Shown here: piece after piece, positions 30,781-42,142 of the stretch
Numbering within the stretch: position 1 is the first letter of the stretch
Layout of the letters: each line of letters begins with the position of its first letter
Assembly (NCBI RefSeq): GCF_003597395.2
Contig: NC_133770.1
Span: forward strand, 91,464,731-91,528,730
Length of the DNA: 64,000 nt
From: Chelonoidis abingdonii
Taxonomy: Eukaryota > Chordata > Testudines > Testudinidae
Reading direction: 5' to 3'
Position numbers and translations under genes: made by a program
Notes under the pieces: model-generated
Databases searched by the model: none
What the model was told of the DNA's origin: nothing
Seen by the model: the letters and a program-made list of their open reading frames with translations, nothing else

Positions 30781-33465
30781 AGAGTCTGACATTAGAAACA
30801 TAGATGCATACCCTATGTATGAAATAAAAACCTAGAATACAGAGACAGATTTCCACATTACAAACAAATGAAGGGGAGAGAAGATCAGTCCCTCATTGGT
30901 TTGGTTTTGATAAGTGACTTTTCAGGGTTAAACAAAACATTTAAAAACATCCTCGCAGTGTTTTCTGGAGTTGAGTAGTCCTTTTAATAGCCTTGAAAGA
31001 TATTACTGAGGATTCTTATTCAACTAAAGAAATTGATGGCAAAATGTTTGCAGGTAGAAGGAGACCCTGTTATGCGGTGTTTAGTTGCAAGAAAAATGTA
31101 CTTTGCATTCAGTTCATCTTCAAAATTTTCTACCCTAGTGCAATTAGGAAAACAGCAGAGATCATTCCATAATGTTCATTATTATACATGCTTGGATAGC
31201 TAGTGGTGTCCAGAAGAGATCTTGAATCCTTCACTTTTGATCCTGAACAATCAAACACGATATGAATAGAAGAGCATTTCCATGTTGCTTGCTGTGGTAT
31301 GATACTCAAACACCCAAAGTTAAATATCTCCAACTCTTCTGTTACCAATAGACTTTCTGACTACACTGCTGCTTCCCTTTTTCTTTGAGTTTTTTCCCGC
31401 TTTGACCGTATAAGATACACTTGATACTTTCTCACAGAAATATTCCTTTAAGTAGTTTCTCTTTTAAGAGTCTTTTTTGGCTTTCTCTACTCTATGTTCT
31501 GTATTGTGTACCGGAATCTTGTCCTCCAGAATATTGGCTGATGCTTATCAGCAACCTTGAACAGATTTCAGATCTGTACAATGTATGTTCTATTCTTTCT
31601 TGGCTGGCCTTCTAGGGGGCTGTATAATTTTGCTATCAATACCATTACAAAAAGTTTAAAATACACAACTCAAGCTTAGGTTTCCATATAAGGTATACAT
31701 CTTAGGCCATGGGAAAATAAATGCATTAACAGCTTATTATCCTGACACTGAAGTTTATAACCACTTGTATTTTCCAGTGTCTTGTCTCATTCTTCACCAT
31801 CTGGACATTTTTCAGGAGGCTTTGATCACATTTCCCCCCATCCCTGCTTTCTCACAAGATACTACATCAGGGCAGTTATTTGTCAACCGTGACTCGAGTG
31901 CAGTGAACTGAACTGAACTGAAATTGATAGTCAAAATACAATTGAAACAACATTACTTCAGCTTGGAGCAAATACATTAATTCTTTTTTTCTAACCTCTG
32001 TTGCTATCATATCTTAAGTGATCTTACTTTTTTAAAAATTACATATTACATAGTTACCATCCAACTCTCTTAATTATTTACAGAGGAAACAAAAATACTC
32101 CCAAAATTCACCATTTTTGAAAAGCTTAAAAAAAGTTCTATAATTCTTCACTCATCAGACAGCTATTTCTTAGCATAATGGTAATGGAAGTGATGTTCAG
32201 CACAAGACTCTGATACAGACTGAGTTTATAACAAAACTCAAGAAAATTACTTCCAAAACTTTATAAAAGAATGTATAAACATGGAATTATTTTAGAATTT
32301 AAGAAGAAAAATGTATAGGGAGCATGATTGTGGAAAAAGTGCCTTGAGTGTTTCACCTTAAATGTGGTAGCATTTGTACTTCTTAGAACATACTAAAACA
32401 CTGCTAGTAATGCCAATGTAGATATAAATTACCTTGGGATAATGGGTGATGGTGGAGAAGGGAGGAAAAGAGTGGTGGCTGTGGGAACCGGTAGGGTATG
32501 AAGACTTTCCTCTCTGGGTTACAGGTTCTAAACCAAACCAGGTCAGATGAGACCAAAAATCACTACCTGGCTGTGAAGTATGAAATGAGTTGAAAGTCTC
32601 TGTTCAATTTGTACTCAGCTGATGTCCCCATCACAAAAGCCACCACTACACTTACACTCATAACCAACGGGGAGGAAGGGCTAATGATCTCAGCAGAGAG
32701 ACCAAGACTTGAATGGGCATGGAGACTGAGCTACCTCCATCTCTCTTGTCCTCCCTCTATAGGGTTGAAGCATGTTGGCAGGGCTGTTTTGAAGAAGCCT
32801 TCACAGTTGGACCAATATCTCTTTGTGGTGACATGACTTTATTCTCAAGTGCTTTTCACAAGCATTTAAATTCACTAAAATAAAAAGGCAAACAGGGCAG
32901 CAGATACCATATTTACCACTGGTTATATGTTGGCAGCTTTATTAGCACTAGAAAGGACTTAGCCCTGTGTTATCACATCTAGAATTTCTACCCATTGTCT
33001 TCAAGAAAAATAGCTCTTGCATTGAAGGTTTTATTCATTGCCCGGCTTTAAACAGAAGCACTTAAAGGTTTTTTTTTTCACTAGGGCCAGGCAGTATATC
33101 TTTTATAGAGTAATCAAAACAGTCAAGCAAGCAGAATTTAGAAGCTTATAAAAGTCATTTTCTATGCACCAAAGTTAGCATACATTTATGGTTAAAAACT
33201 TGCAATTAATGATCTGAAGAAATTTTCTGCAGCTTTTTATTGAACTTACTGATCTTTCTCACATCAATCTGCTGTTTCTGGAATACAATAATTCATGAGG
33301 AAGCTGTGCTGAAATTTTAAAATTTGAAACATGAGGATTTGAATGGGGAAGAAATGAACTGGCTAAGTGGGAAGTATGTACAAAGGAAAATAGAAGTCAG
33401 GATAAAAGGTTCATATCATGGCTGATCTATAAAGGTACTATGCAGAAAAATTTCTTCGCACCCGG
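30781..33465. other. Intergenic, nothing recognised
   Basis: 2.7 kb of A/T-rich sequence. A short aactg tandem run (ctgaactgaactgaactg) is present near 31905. No gene or repeat family identified. Confidence 0.4.
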
Positions 33466-33467
33466 AC

Positions 33468-33870
33468 TGAAATATTGTCATGTTGGATCAGATCAGTGGT
33501 CTGTCCGTTCTAATAGCCTGGCTCTGACAATGGCTGTGACTAGGTGCATCAGTGGAAGGTGCAAGAAATTTTTCAGTGTGCAATTATAAAATAAGCAACC
33601 TCTCGGGGAAGATTCCTCCCAATTCCTTCCAGTCTGGTTTATGCCCAGCAGTGAGTTATTAAAAATAGTACCCTATCTAATGTCATTGTTAGTAGTGTGG
33701 TCTGTTTACATGTCTAATCCTCTTTTTGAATCCTACCAAATTCTTGCTGTCAGTGATGTCTTGTGGCAAATTGTTCTGCAGATTAATTATGAAATTAAAA
33801 TCAAGGACTCTCTTCCCTACATCTTGATATAAAATTCCTCCTTTCACTTCAAATAGAACTGTCCCTAGGA
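33468..33870 (-). mobile_element. CR1-type LINE 3' region, reverse orientation
   Basis: The series tgttggatcagatcagtggt, ctgtccgttctaatagcctg, gctctgacaatggc, and later tttttgaatcctaccaaatt and cttgtggcaaattgttctgc, matches a common turtle CR1 subtype read in reverse. Diverged copy. Confidence 0.6.
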
Positions 33871-34370
33871 TTTGTGATATCTTACTGAATTAGAGCAATT
33901 AAGTAGATGCAGATTTTGTTCCTAAGCAAGCAGAGAAGGAAGCATACCACCCAGCACAGTATATACAATATCTGCAATAGTATATACTGTCGTGGGTGCT
34001 TAGTGAGTCACATGTGTAGTAACATGCCCTTAAAAGAATGGAAGGTATCGGCCCTCCCCATAGTGAAGGCTGGGATCAGAGACCAAAGGTGGCGCTAAAT
34101 GGAGAGTGCAAGAGGGGAGTGTATTGGAATTGCTATGTAGAAAGCTCTTGTTCGAGTAGTGTCCCTGTGGGTGCTCAATGTCAGGATGTGAGTGTGCCCA
34201 GGCAGTCTTGATGGGAGATTGTTGGCAGCAATGTCTATAGGTCCACACCTGCACCCTAGACACAATCATGCTCCAGTACTAGGGCATACAGAGACGGGCG
34301 GACCTGCTGCCACTCCAGTTCCTACTCAGCTGCCTATGACTTGCAACAGTGTGTTGCAGCGTTCACTGGC

Positions 34371-34494
34371 TAGAGTGACCAAATGTCCCAATTTTATAGG
34401 GACAGTCCCGATATTTGGGACTTTGTCTTATATAGGCGCCTATTACCCCCCACCCCATGTCCTGATTTTTCACACTTGCTGTCTGGTCACCCTA
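34371..34494. mobile_element. Short TA-flanked MITE
   Basis: Ends TAGAGTGACCAAATGTCCC and the complement of GTCTGGTCACCCTA are inverted and begin with TA, consistent with a TA target duplication. The inside, agggacagtcccgatatttg and ggactttgtcttatataggc, is a motif I remember as abundant in turtles. About 120 bp and non-coding. Confidence 0.75.
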
Positions 34495-34589
34495 TCACTA
34501 GCTAGCCTCAGCACTACAATGTCTTTATTTGCTCAGTATTTTACTTTATTTTTGTTTAGCATAATTCGTGCTTTTGAATAGGTTCTCCC

Positions 34590-36200
34590 CAATTCCCTCC
34601 CCGACCTTCCTTTTGTCTGACTGAGGCTTTTGATCCCTGTTCTTGAGCACAGGTTATGCCCAAGACACTAAGCTTCAATCCCTGCCAGACGTGCCATAGG
34701 TCTTTCCCTGCAGTGATGGACATGCAATGTGCTTCCACTGCTTCAGGGAGGATCACCTGGATCGATCGGTCTTCAGCTGTCATTAAGACTGTGCTGATCA
34801 CAACACGTCTGCCATTCTTCTCACATTCTTGCCTTTCTTCTCCACATTTGTCCGAAACGTTTTACAATGTCATCTTCCCATCTTCTTGGAGGCCGACCAG
34901 GTGGTCTTTTCTGTTCTCGCAGGTACCACTCAGTAATGATTGTGGTCCACCTATTGTCCATGAACCATGCTATGTGGCCCGCCCATCATATCTTATTATA
35001 TCTGCTTTCCACAACAATATCTTTTGCACCCCTGCGTTCTCTGATCATTTCATTTGGGATACGATCCAGAAGGGAAATTCCCAACATAGCTTGTTCCATT
35101 GCCCTTTCAGCTACCTTCAGCTGCTGTTCTCTCTTTGTCAGTGTCAACGTTTCACTGCCTTACAGCATGGCTGGCAGCACTGTTGACTTGAAGATATTTG
35201 TACATGTGATCTTGTCGATTTTTTCCTTTGAGGATGTCCTTGATGGAATTAAATACACATTATCCTGACCAAATCCTTTGCAAGAGTTCTCCGTTCATGT
35301 CTGGGCAGAGTTTAACTTCTTGGCCCAAATATATGTACTGTTCCACTTCTTCAATTTCTTCTCCTGTTACCCATTATTCGGGCTTTTCGTAAGATATCTC
35401 CAACCTCACTGCTTTCTTGTCAAGTCTTTGTAGCATGCTCTGCAGTTGGTTGGTGCTTTCGGTAATTAATATGATGTCGTCCATGAATCTGAGATGAGAT
35501 AATCATTCTCCATTTATATTAACACCACCCCTCTAATTGATCTTGTTCATAACCTTTTCAAGGCAGGTGGTAAATAGTTTCGGTAAAATCGTATCACCTT
35601 ACTTTACACCTTCCTTGATTGGGATGCGGAGAGAAGTTTCGAGGAGAGTAATGTCTGTTGTACATCCAGTATTCGCTTCCTTCAACAAACTAATGTACTG
35701 CATGTTAATGCCCTGTTCTGCGAGTGCCTTTAATATTGCATTGAACTCAACGCTATTGAAGGCCTTTTCATAGTCGACGAAAGCAATGCACAGCGGGAGT
35801 TTGTATTCCCTCGCTCTTTCTAGGAGCTGGCTAAGGGTAAATATAGGGTCAATTGTGCTGAAATTTCTTCGAAACCCTGCCTGCTCTCTCGGCTGTTGTT
35901 CATCCAGACTTTGCAAGAGTCAGTTCGTTATCACCTTTGTAAAGAGTTTATAGATATGAGAGAGCAGGCATAAAGGGCGACAGTTATTAAGATTTTCTCA
36001 ATCCCCCTTCTTGTACAGCAAGATGGTATTTGACTCCTTCCAGCTTGATGGTATTTTTCCTACTTCGAGATATCAACTGAATCTTAAAGCGAAGGCCTTC
36101 CGAAGTTTTTCACCTCCTGCAGAAATCATTTCTGACATTATTCCCTTCTTCATTTGGTGTGATGCGCTTCGGACTTTGGAAGTCTCACATCCCCTCTAAG
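34590..36200 (-). mobile_element. RTE-like non-LTR retrotransposon, reverse transcriptase half
   Basis: Read on the minus strand, from right to left: SSWKESNTILLYKKG, NNCRPLCLLSHIYKLF, QPREQAGFRRNFSTIDPIF, LPLCIAFVDYEKAFNSVEF, IPIKEGVK, then LRFMDDIILI (the catalytic FxDD motif), TLTLTKRTAAKLK-like and AGHIAWFMDNRW-like C-terminal motifs. This order and the DYEKAFNSVE signature fit RTE-type elements. The longest open stretch is 106 codons (35599-35916). The endonuclease is missing, and in-frame stops are present elsewhere. Confidence 0.82.
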
Positions 36201-36895
36201 TGTAAGATCTGCCCAGGGTTTAAGAGTAGATCTAAGAAATTGAGGGAGGAATAGTTTCTAGTGGAAACCCTGGATGATCTGTCCCTTTCCTCAAACTACA
36301 GGACACCAAGTAGGATTTCACTGCACTCCCTTTGGAGCCTTTTAAAGCTGTCCTTTTCCAGGCAGAAGAGATACTTATCAATGGGAAACTCACCTGCTGC
36401 AGTGCTAGTCCCTTTGGCCTTATCTATACTGACTTTTGTCTTTTAAATATTCTTCTATTGCAGAACCAACTGCTCAGCTCCCCTGGAGGGATAGCATTAC
36501 TGTAATCTCTACTATAGAGAAGGTACCGCTGGCCACTAGTGTTCTACCACTGTATCATTTAGACTTTGAGCAGAGTTAGATAACATGGTTGTCAAAAATG
36601 CCAACTTCTTGTCTTCTCTAGAACTCCTACCATTGTTACCACTAGTGGAGTTGCAAAGGTGAGAAACTTTAAGAAAAACTCTGAATATAGACACAGCCTT
36701 CTATTTCTGGGAGCAGGAAACTGGGAGCTAAAATTGAACTTAAACCTCCTGCATGGCAGTGCAGAGTCTCTGAGGAACTAGTGGTCAGCCTAGAATTCTC
36801 CCTTGGGACCCAATTGATCTCCTCTTAGTGAAGGCACTGCAGCCCCAGGCATTCACTGGGTAATAATTGACTTTCCATTCTGTATGCATTTATAG
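36201..36895. other. Intergenic, nothing recognised
   Basis: About 700 bp between the RTE-like and gypsy elements with no identifiable feature. Confidence 0.4.
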
Positions 36896-36900
36896 ATAAC

Positions 36901-37269
36901 TATGACAAAGTGTGGATTTTCCTTAGTTATGTTGTATGTGAGACTTACTGTTGAGCATATGTGAGTTTTACTGTTTTGCATGAATACTGTGTGTGCCTCA
37001 GTTTCCCTGTGTGCTGCAGCAATACCTCAGTGGTGGGAATAGGGGTGAATTTGGCTGAGACTCAGGAGGGGGATGCAACCAGGTGACAACCAGGTAACTC
37101 TTTGCCCAGGAAGTGAGAGAGAGGCAAGGAGGAGGAGCAATGGGGATGTCTGAGGTTGGGTCGCTGGAAGCTGGCAGTCTGCTTGGGGGGGACTGGAAGA
37201 GGAAAAGTCCAAGGTTTCTTGTCCAGGACTCCCCAAGATGGACTTGGCTGAAAGTCACTGATTTCTGTG
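36901..37269 (+). repeat. Gypsy 5' LTR, 3'-truncated
   Basis: Begins TATGACAAAGTG (a variant of TGTGACA) and matches the 3' LTR closely through gcctcagtttccctgtgtgc, gggggatgcaaccaggtgac and gactttggctg-like blocks, ending at the shared ctgatttctgtg. The rest of the LTR is missing here. Confidence 0.85.
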
Positions 37270-38640
37270 AGAGGTGCTGCATTCGTACCAACAGCTGTTT
37301 TCCAACCAACCTTGGCTCACTAACTGAGCTGTCCACTGGGTGGAGATGGGAGCCGGCCCTCCCATCAGGTGTTCCCCATTCAGAGTAACTGGGAACACTG
37401 CCCAGGCCCTGAAGGGAAAGGTCAGAGACATACTGGCTTATGGGGTGATCCAGCCATCCACCAGCCCTGGGGCTTCTCCCGTGGTGCTTGTCCCCAGGGA
37501 AGATGGGTCAATCCAATTCTGTGTGGCCTATAGGAAGCTCAATGCCTTCACCGTGTCTGGTGCCTACCCCATGCCTAGGCCTGATGAGATCCTAGACAAG
37601 CTGTGGGGGACTCGTACCCCACGACCAGGGATCTCGCCAAAGGCTACTGGCAGGTGCCTTTGGATCCAAATGCCAGACTGAAACCTGCTTTTGTCACCCC
37701 TTTGGGGCTGTACAAATTCTGGGTGCTACCTTTTGGCCTCAAGGAGCTGGCGGTCACCTGCCAGTGCTAGGTCGATCAGTTACTGAGGGGGATGGAGAAT
37801 TTTACAGGTCGTTAGCCAGACCTGGGAGGACCATGTGTCCCAGGTGAAGAGGGGTGTGGGTCACCTCCAGGATGCAGGGCTGACTGTAAAAGCTGGAAAG
37901 TGCCAGGTGGGGATGGCAGAGGTGTCGTACTTGGGCCACAAGGTGGGGAGCAGCCTCCTAAAGCCAGAGCTGGCCAAGATGGAGGCAATCAGAGACTGGC
38001 CTGCTCCCCAGCCTAAGAAACAGCCCCAGGCCTTTATTGGGATGGCAGGGCACTATCAGATGTTTGTGCCCCACTTTAGCTCTGTGTCAGCTCCCATCAC
38101 TGAGCTATGAAAGAAGGGTAAGCCAGACAAGCTAGTCTGGACTGGGCAGTGCCAGAGGGCTCTCTGTATGCTGAAAGAGGACCTGGTCAGGGGCCCAGCC
38201 CTGGGAAACCCAGACTTTAACAAGCCATTTATGGTGTTCACCAATGCCTCAGACACTGGGCTGGGGGTGGTGCAGATGCACAGCAGGAGAAACACCCCAT
38301 CATGTACCTGAGCAGGAAGCTGCTACCCCAGGAGCAGAGCTATGCAGCCATAGAAAAAGAATACCTGGCCCTGGGGTGGGCTCTTGAAAGGCTGCAGCTG
38401 GATCTATTTGGGTGCCTCTTCACTGTGTGCACTGACCACTCGTCCTGCTGTGGCTGCACCAGATGCAAGGGGCCAGTGTCAAGCTCCTGAGGTGGACTCT
38501 GTCCCTCCAGGAGTATGAGATGGAGGTAGTCCATGTTAAGGGGAGTGCAAATGTTATAGCTGATGCCTTGCCCCAGAGAGGGGGGACTGAACTTCCCCAG
38601 GGCACTGGCTAAAGCGACCCCACTCCATTCGGTCTCAAAG
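37270..38640 (+). pseudogene. Gypsy pol remnant: reverse transcriptase and RNase H
   Basis: Reverse transcriptase motifs in order: GVIQPSTSPGASPVVLVPRE, FCVAYRKLNAFTVSGAYPMP, then by frame change a GLYEFxVxPFGL-type segment near 37710, and AGLTVKAGKCQVGMAEVSYL. The YLDD catalytic block is deleted between about 37800 and 37825. RNase H follows: MVFTNASDTGLG, where the catalytic Asp of TDAS is Asn (AAT at 38243-38245), YLSRKLLPQEQSYAAIEKEY, and HVKGSANVIADALPQRGG. Stops and shifts are scattered. Dead copy. Confidence 0.85.
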
Positions 38641-38650
38641 AGGGGAGAGA
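38637..38650 (+). promoter_or_regulatory. Polypurine tract before the gypsy 3' LTR
   Basis: The purine run aaagaggggagaga sits directly before the LTR start (tgcaacgaagtg), where plus-strand DNA priming occurs in LTR elements. It follows the RNase H end by only about 40 bp, leaving no room for a downstream integrase. Confidence 0.7.
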
Positions 38651-39391
38651 TGCAACGAAGTGAGGATTTTCCCTTATTATGTTGTATGTGAGCCTTGCTG
38701 TTGAGCCTATGTGAGTTTTACTGTTTTGCATGAATACTATGAACACTATGAATATGTGTGACTCAGTTTCCCTGTGTGCTGCACCAATACTTCGGTGGTA
38801 GGAATAGGGGTGTGTGACTTTGGCTGAGACATGGGGCAGGTGAGGCTGCTCCAGCTGCCTGCACATATGCTATGACCGGTGCCCTTCATAACCTGAGACA
38901 CTGGAGGGGGATGCAACCAGGTGACTCTTTGCCCAGGAAGTGAGATAGAGACAAGGAGGAGGAGCAGCGGGGGTGTCTGAGGTTGGGTCGCTGGAAGCTG
39001 ACAGTCTACTTGGAACTGGAAGAGGGCGAGTCCAGGGCTTCTGGCCCAGGGCTTCCCAAGATGGACTTGGCTGAAAGTCACTGATTTCTGTGCTAACAAG
39101 TTCTGTCCTACGCTGTGTTCCTGTTGACTAATAAACCTGTTTTACCGGCCAGCTGAGAGTCACATCTGACTGCGGAATTGGGGTGCAGGGCCCTCTGGCT
39201 TCCCCAGGAGTCCGAGCAGACTCGCTGTGGGAAGAGCATGGTGTAGAAGGGGATGGTCAGACTCAGGAAGGTCAAAGCTGTGTAAGCTTCTTGCCCTGGC
39301 GACAGTATGCTCAGAGAGAGGAGGCTCCCTCAGAGTCCTGACTGGCTTCATATAGAATAGTTTCAGAGCATCTCCCAGTGACTCTGTGACA
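38651..39391 (+). repeat. Gypsy 3' LTR
   Basis: About 740 bp from tgcaacgaagtgaggatttt to ccagtgactctgtgaca. It includes an AATAAA at about 39130 (gactaataaacctgttttac), expected for LTR polyadenylation. It carries an extra block (gggcaggtgaggctgctcca) absent from the 5' copy. Confidence 0.85.
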
Positions 39392-40787
39392 ATAACATAG
39401 TCATTTCAAGTGGTATTTTAAACATCATTTGAAATTCAGGTCTCTATTGTTTTATATTAAATGTTCTTTGCTCTTTCTCCTCTTTGACTGTTCCCAGTGT
39501 TTGTGTCATCGTCGCACTGGAACAAGCAGTTGCCCGAGGAGAGGATGGGTATGCATAAAAGCCACAAAACTCAGCTGCACTGCTGGGTACTTCATATAGT
39601 GGGGAGAGACTGGTAAAGAGGGGAAACACATTAAGACATTATTGACTGAGTTTTAGGTTTAATGTAAAGGTTTGGGAGAGATGCTGACTAGGAGGAAGCT
39701 GAAGTTGGTCTTTACTTTAGATAAGCTTTTCTATTGACTACTAGCAGAATTCAATGTATGTATTTTTATATACATCCTTGTGTGGGAACTTGATGGTTTC
39801 CAGCCAGCCCCTTGCAGTTTCAAGAATGGAATTATAATTAAGGAACTGAATAAACTCGGTAAACAAAAGGAGGTAAAAATAACTTCTGTTCATGCTCTTT
39901 TGACAAGGTGAGAATTAACTTGTCATATCAATGCTGTTGCCAGCTAATCATGAGCATGGCAAAGTTTGTTTAATATCACATGTTGGGATGGACGCGAGCC
40001 TAAACCAATTTTTCATTTTGCCAGTGAAGTAATTAAATGAACCTCCTGAAAATAGCTTCATGGACGTTGTTACTAACTGTGGTCCTGATCGTATGAGCTG
40101 TTCTGTGCAGAGGGTCCCTCCCTTCCACATTCTATGAATTCACTGAAGGTAGAAGCGTGATATGTGGCTACCATGCCATAGTCTGGAATATGCAACTTTA
40201 TTAACCACACACAAGGAGGGATTGATTGCAGGCACATCATTTGTCTAAACTGTAAAGTTTCTGGTTTGCTATAGAGTCAGTGACTGGGCTGGAGTTTGAG
40301 CCATTTGTTGTTCCCTGCACCTTGGTGTGATAGTTAGTGGCTGCATTTTGAAACCTTTGCTTCAAAAAACCTACCTTGCACCATTTGGGAAATCTCCACA
40401 GAAGCAAGTGGAGGATCAGAGGAAGTTCAGCTCTGTTTGGAATGGGTGGTGCTAATAACATGTCACTTGAAACAGGCAGACAGTACTGTTAATTTTCACT
40501 TTGCACTTTTTGGCTCATTAGTGCACAATCACATCTTTTATTATATGTAGAAAACTCAGGCATTTTCTGAACTCAGATTTCAAAATTTTGTTCAGACTTC
40601 AGACACATCTCCCCAGCATAATGTAAAAATGCAGTTTTAATTTCTTTTTAAAATGGACATTATATGAAAGTTTCACAAAAGGCAAAATGGCTGGGCACAC
40701 AAAATTGCAACCTTTACCCAAAAATATTTGTAATTTTCTTGCACCACTAAGCTAGTCATTGTTGTTTCCTCCCAGAACATTGCTTGG

Positions 40788-40938
40788 CTCTCTGGGTAAA
40801 TGAATTAAAATTGGAGGTAAGCTGGGAAAATAGATGCTACAATTGGATTATAATCAATGCAGTTAGGTAATACCCCAGAGAAATTGCAAAATGGTTGGAT
40901 CTCAGAATTGATCCTAGGATCTATATTTCACATTGCCA
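40788..40938 (+). repeat. Direct repeat copy A
   Basis: Shares with copy B the blocks ctctgggtaa, agctgggaaaat, attggattat, cagttaggtaatacc, tgcaaaatgg and tatatttcaca-type endings in the same order. Roughly three-quarters identical by eye. Confidence 0.65.
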
Positions 40939-41621
40939 GCAGTGTGACAACATCCCTCCTAAATTATAGTTGATGATATGTTTTGCACTTTTCCTAGTTC
41001 CCCTCACACTCTTTGCCTATATGTATTTTATCATGGGTATAGTGAATAGGGTATTCTGTGCTGGCATAACCTCATTGACTTTAGTGGATTCACACCACTA
41101 GAGAATTTGCCTCTGGAGGTTTTCTTTTTGTCACTGATAGCACTGTCTTCCCATCATCGAGACTCAGTAACGATGCCTTTCTTGGCAATACCTTTTCCAC
41201 ATGCTGGCAATAATAAATCCTATAGAGTCTTACAGTTTCTGAACTACTGTGTATGTGTAACATACAACCAATTTAGACATAACATAATAGGCAGTTTAGG
41301 AATACGTGGGTCACAATAGGATCCTGTATGTCCCAAATTACTTAGTTAAGGAGTCAAACTTCACATGCTCATGCACAAAAACTGCAAAATGTGTCACTTT
41401 TTTGGTAAACTGGTTTGACTGTTTCAGACCTGATAAATAGCTTATTGTTCATCTGAACTTTTCACATAAGTATTATATGATAGTTAACATGTGAAATAAT
41501 AAACATTGCATTGCTAGCTAATAAAAAGCAGATGTGATACAAATTCCCTGCAAAATGTTTGAAAGCTGTGTTGTAAATTGGATCTTTGGACAAGTGGCCC
41601 AAACTTGTCATGCGTCACCAC

Positions 41622-41770
41622 TGTCTCTGGGTAATTAAGTTAGAATTAGAAGTTAGCTGGGAAAATGGAGGCTCTGGTTGGATTATGAATCAATGAAGTT
41701 AGGTAATACCCAGGGTGATGGCAAAATGGTATGATATCAGGATCCATTATATAATCTGTATTTCACAAGC
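41622..41770 (+). repeat. Direct repeat copy B
   Basis: Same orientation as copy A, about 830 bp downstream: tctctgggtaattaagttag, agctgggaaaatgg, gttggattatgaatcaatga, agttaggtaatacccag, ggcaaaatgg. The pair could be two copies of an unknown repeat or a local duplication. Confidence 0.65.
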
Positions 41771-42142
41771 TTTCTGTATTCTGTATATGTATCTGTGTAG
41801 TGATTGCCCTTTACTTGTTATCCTTTACTGTCGTGTACTGGAATAAACTTAACAAGTTTGGAATAAAGCACTGCTTAATGACTAAGGCCTTGAACAATCC
41901 AACTGCCACTGAAATCTTGTAGAATCCTTTATTTCAGCTTCAACAGAATTGGACCAGGCCCTTTAGAGTTAAATACATTTTAGCTTTCATGATTTAAACT
42001 AGAATGAATTTTAGAAGTCAACTTTTTCCTTTAAAAAATGTAATCAACTAACTTTTGTCTTAAGCTGTAGCCCACATCTACTGTTACAGAAAGCCATGTG
42101 ATGTACCAGCTTAAAAGCTGTGTAAGCAGAATACAAGCAGTG

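Larger units (their letters stand above)
36901..39391 (+). mobile_element. Ty3/gypsy LTR retrotransposon, internally deleted
   Basis: A 2.49-kb element with an exact 5-bp target duplication ATAAC (36896-36900 and 39392-39396). It has a truncated 5' LTR, a reverse transcriptase/RNase H remnant, a polypurine tract and a full 3' LTR. Primer site, gag and protease are gone through one deletion that joins the LTR (after ttctgtg) directly to pol. Non-functional. Confidence 0.88.
39397..42142. other. Intergenic with a diverged direct repeat
   Basis: No gene recognised. It holds two related copies of a 150-bp sequence (40788-40938 and 41622-41770), listed separately. Confidence 0.45.

Noticed and set aside
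37835..38110. Open 91-codon frame as a host gene
   Set aside because: It reads the gypsy reverse transcriptase connection region (YLGHKVGSS, FIGMAGHYQMFVPHF).
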